64,000 nt of DNA, taken from contig NZ_KN046818.1 of assembly GCF_000742135.1 (NCBI RefSeq), positions 3,167,447 through 3,231,446 of the forward strand. Reading direction: 5' to 3'. A program made the position numbers and the translations under genes. The notes under the pieces were generated by a model. It was not told the origin of the DNA and did no database searches. It saw only the letters and a program-made list of their open reading frames with translations. Below, piece by piece: positions 40,578 to 50,298 of this stretch (its first letter is position 1; the number at the start of each line of letters is the position of its first letter). The stretch is from Klebsiella pneumoniae. Lineage in GTDB: Bacteria; Pseudomonadota; Gammaproteobacteria; Enterobacterales; Enterobacteriaceae.

Positions 40578-40640
40578 TCCTGAGCCGGTGCAGACCCGGC
40601 GGTTAACGCCGTTTGTGGTCGTCTGCTGGCGAACTCAGGA
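40578..40640 (-). ncRNA. C4-like nested hairpin RNA (candidate)
   Basis: On the minus strand three complementary pairs nest. TCCTGAG/CTCAGGA is the outer pair. GCAGAC/GTCTGC (40621-40626 with 40590-40595) is the middle pair. CGGCG/CGCCG (40607-40611 with 40597-40601) is the inner pair around a short TTAA-containing loop. The sequence and the small frame after it recall the C4 antisense RNA and icd region of phages P1/P4. A side segment TCGCCAGCAG (40623-40632) could pair, with one bulge, to CTGCTGCGA downstream (40513-40521). Identity as C4 is a recollection-based inference; the fold itself is seen. Confidence 0.45.
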
Positions 40641-40772
40641 ATAGATTGTCTTCCGGGAAACCCAGGCGCTTAGCATAAAATTTTTGTTCTTTTAGCGGTA
40701 ACGGTTATTGGTTTAAATTTAAACATCTTCCCCGCTGCAGCAAATAACAATAAATGATAGGAGGAGTGCGGG

Positions 40773-41402
40773 TCAGAATTTTTCAGGAAGTGAGACGATA
40801 TTTTGTAAATAACCGCCGCGGGCAAAGGCAATATAACCGCCTTTCTTTAATGCTGACAATACATTGAGAATACTGCTACGCGACAGAAGGGTCCTGTCCT
40901 GAATATACTCAAGAATAGATACTCGCTGTCGGGTCTCTTCGCTTAATAGCATCATCTCCAGCAGATGGTTACGGATGACCGAATAGGTACGCTGCTGCAG
41001 GACCAGATCGTCACGATACACCATATACGAGGTATGATAAGCCAACAGGCTGGTCACCTCTTCCCATAGGTTATGCTGGCGAAAAAGCGCCGAAGCCAGG
41101 TCATGGTCGAACCGTAGCAGTTCGCATGATACCTCGGCTCGCAGGCTGTGGCTGCGGCTGGGCTGCAGCATTTCCGCCACGCCGAAAAGATGCGGCTCAT
41201 AGACGGTCACCATCAGTAGCCTGTCGGAATTACGAATACTCGACAGCTCGCCTTTTTTAAAAATAAAGAGCTGGGTTTTGCCTTTATATTCCCATGTCAG
41301 TCTTTTTCTGGCGATCGCGTTAACGGGTGTCGCGTGTGGCTCAAGTACATCGATCAGTCGGTCAATGGTCTTTTGCGGCCTGATCGGCGGTTTAATATTC
41401 AT
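40773..41402 (-). CDS. IprA/YaiV-like winged-helix regulator
   Basis: 209 residues from the ATG at 41402. It resembles E. coli YaiV / Salmonella IprA in layout: an N-terminal cyclic-nucleotide-binding-like beta domain (LFIFKKGELSSIRNSDRLLMV, VYEPHLFGVAEML), a helical linker, then a C-terminal winged helix with EYIQDRTLLSRSSILNVLSAL and KKGGYIAFARGGYL. The IprA role in Salmonella is negative control of peroxide resistance; the function here is not known. A TTG further upstream (41432) is an in-frame alternative, but a TATAAT box at 41441-41446 would leave it almost no leader. It precedes the YfaZ-like gene on the same strand, so it may regulate that gene (inference). Confidence 0.8.
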   Translation of the reverse strand: MNIKPPIRPQKTIDRLIDVLEPHATPVNAIARKRLTWEYKGKTQLFIFKKGELSSIRNSDRLLMVTVYEPHLFGVAEMLQPSRSHSLRAEVSCELLRFDHDLASALFRQHNLWEEVTSLLAYHTSYMVYRDDLVLQQRTYSVIRNHLLEMMLLSEETRQRVSILEYIQDRTLLSRSSILNVLSALKKGGYIAFARGGYLQNIVSLPEKF

Positions 41403-41440
41403 TATGTGTATCACCAGATATGAATTAATCAATTGAGGCT

Positions 41441-41446
41441 ATTATA
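41441..41446 (-). promoter_or_regulatory. -10 box of the IprA-like gene
   Basis: Perfect TATAAT on the minus strand (within TTGACTATAATAG), about 38 bp before the chosen ATG. No convincing -35 is visible at 17 bp, which may mean activator dependence. Confidence 0.6.
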
Positions 41447-41522
41447 GTCAACAGTTTTGCTGGTCTGGCGATAAGGAAAAAATGCGTCATGGCATTTTTT
41501 TTACGTTGGTGGGTCATTCAAA

Positions 41523-41550
41523 ATAAAAAGCCGGCGGTGATCCGCCGGCG
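41523..41550 (-). terminator. Terminator after argG
   Basis: Minus strand: GCCGGCGG-ATCA-CCGCCGGC followed by TTTTTATTTT. Confidence 0.93.
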
Positions 41551-41571
41551 GAAAGCAACATTGTCAGGCGA

Positions 41572-42963
<1,392 letters not shown>

Positions 42964-42966
42964 TTA

Positions 42967-42984
42967 ACTGCATTTTTATGCATT
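42967..42984. promoter_or_regulatory. ARG box (ArgR operator) of argG
   Basis: TGCAT-TTTT-ATGCA (42969-42982) has perfect arms and the 18 bp ARG-box geometry. It lies about 54 bp upstream of the argG start. A second weaker box may follow after 3 bp, as in most ArgR targets. Confidence 0.75.
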
Positions 42985-43101
42985 AATTGTGAGTATTTAT
43001 TTAACCATCTTTTACTGGCGACAGGAAGTGCTTCATCATCTTTTTGCTAAAAAAGCCTGAAATACCAGCACAAACGGCAATCGGGGGCGCTAAAAAGCAT
43101 G

Positions 43102-43131
43102 TTGACAAAATATACTAATCGCCGTTACAAT
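43102..43131 (+). promoter_or_regulatory. Sigma-70 promoter of the metY-rimP-nusA-infB operon
   Basis: Perfect TTGACA (43102-43107), an 18 bp spacer, and TACAAT (43126-43131). It is about 90 bp upstream of the tRNA and the main candidate promoter for this operon. Confidence 0.8.
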
Positions 43132-43222
43132 TCATCTCGATTTTATGTCCCGTCTTCGGTACCAAATCCCAGCAGTATTTGCGTCTTTTGCTCAAAAAGA
43201 GTAAAATATGCCACGTTTCAGG

Positions 43223-43299
<77 letters not shown>

Positions 43300-43388
43300 C
43301 TTTCCCATTAAGTACTTTTTCAAATATACTGTGAGGACTAGGTGTCCTTCGTAGCCGAATTTGAAAGAATTCTTGCGGAAGGTGTTCC

Positions 43389-43406
43389 AGATCGCCATGG
43401 CGATCT
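43389..43406. repeat. 18 bp perfect palindrome in the rimP leader
   Basis: AGATCGCCATGGCGATCT is self-complementary along its whole length. It lies between the tRNA-fMet gene and the terminator at 43423. It could be an RNA hairpin in the operon leader or a protein site. Confidence 0.6.
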
Positions 43407-43422
43407 CAGGGTTCAGTTATCT

Positions 43423-43448
43423 AAAGCCCCGATTTATCGGGGTTTTTT
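43423..43448 (+). terminator. Leader terminator between metY and rimP
   Basis: AAAGCCCCGA-TTTA-TCGGGGTTTTTT. Downstream expression of rimP-nusA-infB must read through it or be antiterminated, as in E. coli. Confidence 0.9.
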
Positions 43449-43507
43449 GTTATCTGACTTCAGAATAACTGGGCTATACGCCCTTTTTTTATGTCTTGGG
43501 GGTGGGT

Positions 43508-43960
43508 TTGTCCACATTAGAGCAAAAATTGACAGAGATGCTCACTGCGCCGGTTGAAGCGCTTGGCTTTGAGCTGGTCGGCATCGAATTTATTCGCGGT
43601 CGCACATCCACACTGCGCATCTATATTGATAGTGAAGATGGCATCAACGTTGATGATTGTGCTGATGTGAGCCACCAGGTAAGCGCCGTCATGGATGTCG
43701 AAGACCCGATCACTGTCGCTTACAACCTGGAAGTCTCTTCGCCTGGTCTTGACCGTCCGATGTTCACCGCCGAACACTATCAACGTTTCACCGGCGAAGA
43801 AGTTGCGCTGGTGCTGCGCATGGCGGTTCAGAACCGCCGCAAATGGCAGGGCATTATCAAAGCGGTAGACGGTGAGATGATCACGGTAACCGTCGAAGGC
43901 AAAGATGAAGTGTTCGCGCTGAGTAACATCCAGAAGGCGAACCTGGTTCCCCACTTTTAA
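43508..43960 (+). CDS. rimP: Ribosome maturation factor RimP
   Basis: Needed for efficient 30S maturation. The protein has 150 residues and spans the N-terminal alpha-beta domain ([21 protein letters not shown]) and a C-terminal SH3-like domain ([20 protein letters not shown]). The start codon is TTG at 43508 (reads LSTLEQKL), as in E. coli, with GGGGGTGGG upstream; a more upstream TTG would give a non-family extension. Confidence 0.96.
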   Translation: MSTLEQKLTEMLTAPVEALGFELVGIEFIRGRTSTLRIYIDSEDGINVDDCADVSHQVSAVMDVEDPITVAYNLEVSSPGLDRPMFTAEHYQRFTGEEVALVLRMAVQNRRKWQGIIKAVDGEMITVTVEGKDEVFALSNIQKANLVPHF

Positions 43961-43987
43961 CAGTCTGGATTGAGGTGAAAGGCCCCG

Positions 43988-45475
43988 ATGAACAAAGAAA
44001 TTTTGGCTGTTGTTGAAGCCGTTTCCAACGAAAAAGCGCTGCCGCGTGAGAAAATTTTCGAAGCGCTGGAAAGCGCGCTGGCAACGGCCACCAAGAAAAA
44101 ATACGAACAAGAGATCGACGTTCGCGTTGAAATCGACCGCAAGAGCGGCGATTTCGATACCTTCCGTCGTTGGCTGGTTGTAGAAGAAGTCACCCAGCCG
44201 ACGCGCGAGATCACGCTGGAAGCAGCGCGTTTCGAAGATGAAAGCATGAACGTCGGCGACTATGTCGAAGATCAGATCGAATCTGTCACCTTCGACCGTA
44301 TCACCACCCAGACCGCTAAGCAGGTTATCGTGCAGAAAGTCCGCGAAGCCGAGCGCGCGATGGTGGTCGATCAGTTCCGCGAGCACGAAGGTGAGATCAT
44401 CACCGGCGTGGTGAAAAAAGTGAACCGCGACAATATCACACTGGATCTGGGTAACAACGCTGAAGCCGTGATCCTGCGTGAAGATATGCTGCCGCGTGAA
44501 AACTTCCGTCCGGGCGACCGCATTCGCGGCGTACTGTACGCTGTCCGTCCGGAAGCGCGTGGCGCCCAGCTATTCGTCACCCGTTCCAAACCTGAGATGC
44601 TGATCGAACTGTTCCGCATCGAAGTGCCGGAAATCGGTGAAGAAGTGCTGGAGATCAAAGCGGCGGCTCGCGATCCGGGCTCTCGTGCCAAAATCGCGGT
44701 GAAAACCAACGACAAGCGCATCGACCCGGTTGGCGCTTGCGTCGGTATGCGCGGTGCGCGTGTGCAGGCCGTGTCGACTGAGCTGGGTGGTGAACGCATC
44801 GATATCGTCCTGTGGGATGATAACCCGGCGCAGTTCGTGATTAACGCTATGGCGCCGGCAGACGTCGCGTCCATCGTGGTGGATGAAGATAAACACACCA
44901 TGGATATCGCGGTAGAAGCGGGCAACCTGGCGCAGGCGATCGGCCGTAACGGTCAGAACGTCCGCCTGGCTTCACAGCTCAGCGGCTGGGAACTCAACGT
45001 CATGACCGTTGACGATCTGCAGGCTAAGCACCAGGCGGAAGCGCATGCCGCTATCGATACCTTCACCAAATATCTTGATATTGATGAAGATTTCGCGACA
45101 GTGCTGGTTGAAGAAGGCTTCTCCTCGCTGGAAGAGCTGGCCTATGTGCCGATGAAAGAACTGCTGGAAATCGACGGTCTGGATGAAGCCACCGTTGAAG
45201 CACTTCGTGAGCGTGCGAAAAACGCACTGACTACGCTGGCGCTGGCTCAGGAAGAAAGCCTGGGAGATAACAAACCTGCCGATGATCTGTTGAATCTCGA
45301 AGGTCTGGATCGTGCCCTGGCATTCAAACTGGCTGCCCGTGGTGTTTGTACGCTGGAAGATCTCGCCGAGCAGGGCGTTGATGACCTGGCTGATATCGAA
45401 GGGATGACCGACGAGAAAGCTGGCGAGCTCATCATGGCCGCTCGCAACATTTGTTGGTTCGGCGACGAAGCGTAA
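43988..45475 (+). CDS. nusA: Transcription termination/antitermination factor NusA
   Basis: RNA polymerase accessory factor for pausing, termination and antitermination. The protein has 495 residues: an N-terminal RNAP-binding domain, S1 (about 135-200), KH1 and KH2 (about 230-345, with [14 protein letters not shown] and [15 protein letters not shown]), then two acidic repeats AR1 and AR2 (about 360-495) as found in gamma-proteobacteria. Confidence 0.98.
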   Translation: MNKEILAVVEAVSNEKALPREKIFEALESALATATKKKYEQEIDVRVEIDRKSGDFDTFRRWLVVEEVTQPTREITLEAARFEDESMNVGDYVEDQIESVTFDRITTQTAKQVIVQKVREAERAMVVDQFREHEGEIITGVVKKVNRDNITLDLGNNAEAVILREDMLPRENFRPGDRIRGVLYAVRPEARGAQLFVTRSKPEMLIELFRIEVPEIGEEVLEIKAAARDPGSRAKIAVKTNDKRIDPVGACVGMRGARVQAVSTELGGERIDIVLWDDNPAQFVINAMAPADVASIVVDEDKHTMDIAVEAGNLAQAIGRNGQNVRLASQLSGWELNVMTVDDLQAKHQAEAHAAIDTFTKYLDIDEDFATVLVEEGFSSLEELAYVPMKELLEIDGLDEATVEALRERAKNALTTLALAQEESLGDNKPADDLLNLEGLDRALAFKLAARGVCTLEDLAEQGVDDLADIEGMTDEKAGELIMAARNICWFGDEA

Positions 45476-45499
45476 TAAACTGTAGCAGGAAGGAACAGC

Positions 45500-48190
45500 A
45501 TGACAGATGTGACTATTAAAGCGCTGGCCTCAGAGATTCAGACCTCTGTGGATCGCCTGATACAGCAATTTGCTGACGCAGGCATCCGCAAATCGGCTGA
45601 TGATTCTGTGACCTCGCAAGAGAAACAAACTTTGTTGACGCACCTGAACCGTGAACACGGCTCGGCGCCAGACAAGCTGACGTTACAGCGTAAGACGCGC
45701 AGTACGTTGAATATTCCAGGTACCGGTGGAAAGAGTAAATCGGTACAAATCGAAGTCCGCAAGAAACGCACCTTTGTGAAACGCGATCCGCAAGAGGCTG
45801 AACGCCTGGCCGCGGAAGAGCAGGCGCAGCGTGAAGCGGAAGAGCAGGCCCGTCGTGAAGCTGAAGAAGCAGCGAAACGCGAGGCGCAATTAAAAGCTGA
45901 ACGTGAGGCCGCAGAACAAGCTAAACGTGAAGTCGCTGATAAAGCGAAACGTGAAGCTGCGGAAAAAGACAAAGTGAGCAATCAACATACCGACGAAATG
46001 ACCAAAACCGCCCAGGCTGAAAAGATCCGTCGCGAGAACGAAGCCGCGGAATTGAAGCGCAAATCGGAAGAAGAAGCACGCCGCAAACTTGAAGAAGAAG
46101 CGCGCCGTGTAGCGGAAGAAGCACGCCGTATGGCTGAAGAAAACGAAAAAAATTGGTCTGAAACCTCAGACAGCCCGGAAGATAGCAGCGACTATCACGT
46201 CACCACATCACAGCATGCTCGTCAGGCTGAAGATGATAACGATCGTGAAGTCGAAGGCGGTCGCGGCCGTAGCCGTAGCAGCAAAGCGGCTCGTCCGGCG
46301 AAGAAAGGCAACAAACACGCTGAATCGAAAGCTGATCGTGAAGAAGCCCGCGCGGCCGTGCGCGGCGGTAAAGGCGGTAAGCACCGTAAAGGTTCCGCTC
46401 TGCAGCAGGGCTTCCAGAAGCCAGCGCAGGCCGTTAACCGTGACGTCGTAATCGGCGAAACCATCACCGTTGGCGAACTGGCTAACAAGATGGCGGTGAA
46501 AGGTTCTCAGGTCATCAAAGCGATGATGAAGCTGGGCGCCATGGCGACCATCAACCAGGTCATCGACCAGGAAACCGCACAGCTGGTTGCCGAAGAGATG
46601 GGCCACAAAGTTATCCTGCGTCGTGAAAACGAACTGGAAGAAGCCGTAATGAGCGACCGTGACACCGGCGCGGCGGCTGAACCGCGCGCACCGGTCGTGA
46701 CCATTATGGGTCACGTTGACCACGGTAAAACCTCGCTGCTGGACTACATTCGTTCTACCAAGGTTGCCTCCGGCGAAGCGGGTGGTATTACCCAGCACAT
46801 CGGTGCTTACCACGTCGAAACCGACAACGGCATGATCACCTTCCTGGATACCCCGGGCCACGCCGCGTTTACCTCCATGCGTGCTCGTGGCGCGCAGGCG
46901 ACGGATATCGTGGTTCTGGTGGTGGCGGCAGACGACGGCGTGATGCCGCAGACTATCGAAGCTATCCAGCACGCTAAAGCGGCGCAGGTACCGGTGGTAG
47001 TAGCGGTGAACAAGATCGATAAGCCAGAAGCCGATCCGGATCGCGTGAAGAACGAACTGTCCCAGTACGGCATCCTGCCGGAAGAGTGGGGCGGCGAGAG
47101 CCAGTTCGTCCACGTTTCCGCGAAAGCGGGTACCGGCATCGACGACCTGCTGGACGCGATCCTGCTGCAGGCTGAAGTTCTTGAGCTGAAAGCGGTCCGC
47201 AACGGTATGGCGAGCGGCGCGGTCATCGAATCCTTCCTTGATAAAGGTCGTGGTCCGGTAGCTACCGTTCTGGTTCGCGAAGGTACTCTGCACAAGGGCG
47301 ACATTGTTCTGTGCGGCTTCGAATATGGCCGCGTGCGCGCGATGCGTGACGAACTGGGTCGCGAAGTGCTGGAAGCGGGTCCGTCCATTCCGGTGGAAAT
47401 CCTCGGCCTGTCCGGTGTGCCGGCTGCCGGTGATGAAGTGACCGTAGTGCGTGACGAGAAAAAAGCGCGTGAAGTGGCGCTGTATCGTCAGGGCAAATTC
47501 CGTGAAGTTAAGCTGGCGCGTCAGCAGAAATCTAAACTGGAAAACATGTTCGCTAACATGACCGAAGGCGAAGTTCACGAAGTGAACATCGTACTGAAAG
47601 CGGACGTACAGGGTTCTGTCGAAGCGATTTCCGATTCCTTACTGAAACTGTCTACCGACGAAGTGAAAGTGAAGATCATCGGTTCCGGCGTAGGTGGTAT
47701 CACCGAAACCGACGCTACCCTGGCAGCAGCATCCAACGCGATTCTGGTTGGCTTCAACGTTCGTGCCGATGCCTCTGCGCGTAAAGTTATCGAAGCGGAA
47801 AGCCTGGATCTGCGTTACTACTCCGTCATCTATAACCTGATCGACGAAGTGAAAGCGGCGATGAGCGGCATGCTGTCTCCGGAACTGAAACAGCAGATCA
47901 TCGGTCTGGCTGAAGTGCGTGATGTCTTCAAATCGCCGAAATTCGGCGCCATCGCGGGCTGTATGGTTACCGAAGGGACGATCAAACGTCACAACCCAAT
48001 CCGCGTTCTGCGTGACAACGTGGTTATCTATGAAGGCGAGCTGGAATCCCTGCGCCGCTTCAAAGATGACGTTAACGAAGTCCGTAACGGCATGGAATGT
48101 GGTATCGGTGTGAAGAACTACAACGACGTTCGCGTTGGCGATATGATCGAAGTGTTCGAAATCATCGAAATCCAGCGTAGCATCGATTAA
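45500..48190 (+). CDS. infB: Translation initiation factor IF-2
   Basis: GTPase that places fMet-tRNA on the 30S subunit. The protein has 896 residues. An N-terminal IF2_N domain is followed by a long charged helical region of Glu/Ala/Arg repeats (about 95-200), a second IF2 assembly domain, and the G domain with G1 GHVDHGKT, G3 DTPGHAAF and G4 NKID. Domains II-IV follow. Internal starts for the shorter IF2-beta and IF2-gamma forms known in E. coli are conserved: GTG at 45974 (codon 159) and ATG at 45998 (codon 167). Confidence 0.98.
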   Translation: MTDVTIKALASEIQTSVDRLIQQFADAGIRKSADDSVTSQEKQTLLTHLNREHGSAPDKLTLQRKTRSTLNIPGTGGKSKSVQIEVRKKRTFVKRDPQEAERLAAEEQAQREAEEQARREAEEAAKREAQLKAEREAAEQAKREVADKAKREAAEKDKVSNQHTDEMTKTAQAEKIRRENEAAELKRKSEEEARRKLEEEARRVAEEARRMAEENEKNWSETSDSPEDSSDYHVTTSQHARQAEDDNDREVEGGRGRSRSSKAARPAKKGNKHAESKADREEARAAVRGGKGGKHRKGSALQQGFQKPAQAVNRDVVIGETITVGELANKMAVKGSQVIKAMMKLGAMATINQVIDQETAQLVAEEMGHKVILRRENELEEAVMSDRDTGAAAEPRAPVVTIMGHVDHGKTSLLDYIRSTKVASGEAGGITQHIGAYHVETDNGMITFLDTPGHAAFTSMRARGAQATDIVVLVVAADDGVMPQTIEAIQHAKAAQVPVVVAVNKIDKPEADPDRVKNELSQYGILPEEWGGESQFVHVSAKAGTGIDDLLDAILLQAEVLELKAVRNGMASGAVIESFLDKGRGPVATVLVREGTLHKGDIVLCGFEYGRVRAMRDELGREVLEAGPSIPVEILGLSGVPAAGDEVTVVRDEKKAREVALYRQGKFREVKLARQQKSKLENMFANMTEGEVHEVNIVLKADVQGSVEAISDSLLKLSTDEVKVKIIGSGVGGITETDATLAAASNAILVGFNVRADASARKVIEAESLDLRYYSVIYNLIDEVKAAMSGMLSPELKQQIIGLAEVRDVFKSPKFGAIAGCMVTEGTIKRHNPIRVLRDNVVIYEGELESLRRFKDDVNEVRNGMECGIGVKNYNDVRVGDMIEVFEIIEIQRSID

Positions 48191-48208
48191 TCATTTGATG
48201 GCTAAGCA

Positions 48209-48236
48209 GCCGGGGAAGCGAAGCGCCACCCGGCAA
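48209..48236. repeat. REP-like palindromic element (infB-rbfA gap)
   Basis: GCCGGG-type arms (GCCGGGG ... CCACCCGGC) around GAAGCGAAGCG. This resembles the enterobacterial REP/BIME form with GGTGGCGCT and CCCGGC blocks. It is in the 3' end of the infB message just before the terminator. Confidence 0.65.
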
Positions 48237-48243
48237 TCATTTT

Positions 48244-48269
48244 AAAAAGGGGCTTTTGGCCCCTTTTTT
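48244..48269 (+). terminator. Hairpin between infB and rbfA
   Basis: An AAGGGGC-TTTTG-GCCCCTT stem and T-run. It may be partial, because rbfA is normally also expressed from the upstream operon. Confidence 0.85.
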
Positions 48270-48292
48270 GTCTTTATTCTGGAGAACTTATT

Positions 48293-48694
48293 ATGGCGAA
48301 AGAATTTGGTCGCCCGCAGCGTGTGGCCCAGGAGATGCAAAAAGAGATTGCCATCATCCTGCAGCGTGAAATTAAAGATCCGCGTCTGGGCATGATGACC
48401 ACCGTTTCCGGTGTGGAAATGTCCCGTGACCTGGCCTATGCCAAGGTGTATGTCACCTTCCTTAACGACAAAGATGAAGCCGCGGTGAAAGCGGGCATCA
48501 AAGCGCTGCAGGAAGCTTCTGGCTTTATCCGCTCTCTGCTGGGGAAAGCGATGCGTCTGCGCATCGTACCGGAACTGACTTTCTTCTACGACAACTCACT
48601 GGTGGAAGGGATGCGTATGTCCAACCTGGTCACCAGCGTGGTGAAACACGACGATGAGCGTCGTGTGAACCCGGACGACAGCAAGGAGGACTGA
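48293..48694 (+). CDS. rbfA: Ribosome-binding factor A
   Basis: Cold-shock 30S assembly factor of 133 residues with one type II KH domain ([19 protein letters not shown]). It overlaps truB by one base (TGATG). Confidence 0.98.
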
Positions 48695-49638
48695 TGAGTC
48701 GTCCTCGTCGTCGCGGCCGCGACGTGCATGGCGTATTGTTGCTGGACAAGCCTCAGGGCGCCTCCAGTAACGATGTGCTGCAGAAAGTAAAACGTATTTA
48801 TAACGCCAACCGCGCCGGGCATACCGGCGCGCTGGATCCGCTGGCGACCGGTATGCTGCCGATCTGCCTTGGCGAAGCGACCAAGTTTTCCCAGTATCTG
48901 CTGGACTCCGATAAGCGTTACCGCGTGATCGCCAAACTTGGCCAGCGCACGGATACCTCCGATGCCGACGGTCAGGTGGTGGAAGAGCGCCCGCTGACTT
49001 TTAGCGACGAACAGCTGGCGGCGGCGCTGGACAGCTTCCGCGGCGAGACGCAGCAGGTGCCGTCGATGTATTCGGCGCTGAAATATCAGGGCAAGAAGCT
49101 ATACGAATATGCTCGCCAGGGTATTGAAGTTCCGCGGGAAGCCCGGCCGATAACCGTCTATGAGCTGCTGTTTATTCGCCGCGAAGGCGATGAGCTGGAG
49201 CTGGAGATCCACTGCTCGAAAGGCACCTACATCCGGACGATTATCGATGATTTAGGTGAGAAGCTCGGCTGCGGCGCGCACGTGATTTTCCTGCGTCGCC
49301 TGGCGGTAAGCAAATACCCGGTCGAGCGGATGGTGACCCTCGAGCAGCTGCAGGCGCTGGTCGATGAGGCGGCGGCGCAGGATATTCCTGCCGCTCAGTT
49401 GCTTGATCCGCTGCTGATGCCGATGGACAGCCCTGCCTCGGATTACCCGCTGGTTAATATTCCAGAAACCTCCGCAGTCTACTTTAAGAACGGCAACCCG
49501 GTACGTCAGTCAGGCGCGCCGCTTAACGGGCTGGTGCGGGTGATGGAGAGCGAGTCCGGCAAGTTTCTCGGCATGGGCGAAATTGACGATGAAGGCCGCG
49601 TGGCCCCGCGTCGTCTGGTGGTGGAATACCCGGCGTAA
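48694..49638 (+). CDS. truB: tRNA pseudouridine-55 synthase TruB
   Basis: Makes pseudouridine 55 in the T-loop of tRNAs and also acts as a tRNA chaperone. The protein has 314 residues. The catalytic Asp is in [14 protein letters not shown]; the C-terminal PUA domain covers about the last 65 residues. It is coupled to rbfA by a one-base overlap. Confidence 0.98.
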
Positions 49639-49647
49639 GCGCTTTTC

Positions 49648-49676
49648 TTGCGATAAAAGCCTGCTACGAGTAGAAT
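49648..49676 (+). promoter_or_regulatory. Sigma-70 promoter of rpsO
   Basis: TTGCGA (49648-49653), 17 bp, TAGAAT (49671-49676). It lies about 110 bp before rpsO, as in E. coli. Confidence 0.7.
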
Positions 49677-49744
49677 ATCGCCGCTTAACGTCCGCTAACG
49701 TGTTTTAACATTTTCGGGCGTTGCATCAGGGGTCGCTGAATTAG

Positions 49745-50056
<312 letters not shown>

Positions 50057-50070
50057 TTCTGCGAGTTTCA

Positions 50071-50100
50071 GAAAAAGGGGCCTGACGGCCCCTTTTTTCG
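50071..50100 (+). terminator. Terminator after rpsO
   Basis: AAAAAGGGGCC-TGAC-GGCCCCTTTTTT. Read-through supplies part of pnp mRNA in E. coli. Confidence 0.92.
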
Positions 50101-50127
50101 ACCGGGCGGCAGCAATTCATTCAAAAC

Positions 50128-50298
50128 TCATGTATTGTTGCTAGTAATGATCTTCATGCAGAGGTTCGCGCGGCTAATGAGAGGCTTCATCCGCAGGGGC
50201 GGGTAAAGGTTGTCATTAGTCGCGAGGATGCAGAAGATCGGGTCAATAGACGCTATGTCGTGGATATGGCGTGATTTATAGATAAAAAGGATAGAATT
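50128..50298. promoter_or_regulatory. pnp leader with RNase III stem; possible SraG on minus strand
   Basis: The leader of about 170 nt closely resembles the E. coli pnp leader as I recall it. There RNase III cuts a long stem and PNPase then degrades its own message. In E. coli the sRNA SraG is read from the opposite strand of this gap, so an antisense transcript is plausible here. The detailed pairing was not computed. Confidence 0.6.

Larger units (their letters stand above)
40432..40772 (-). promoter_or_regulatory. Long structured leader/intergenic region of YfaZ-like gene
   Basis: This 341-base stretch lies between the regulator stop and the YfaZ-like start. In minus-strand order it holds a perfect 14 bp palindrome GTTTAAATTTAAAC (40711-40724), a possible weak -10 (TATGCT, near 40672), and the nested hairpin (40578-40640). 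A 73-codon open frame (40576 to 40355) overlaps the YfaZ-like start out of frame. A GCGAG/CTCGC hairpin (around 40523-40541) and the intrinsic terminator (40450-40478) follow. Whether the small frame is translated is doubtful, because AGGA lies too close to its ATG. Confidence 0.6.

Noticed and set aside
46208-47578. 456-codon minus-strand frame opposite infB
   Set aside because: Antisense shadow of the infB GTPase region; composition is typical of a reverse frame.
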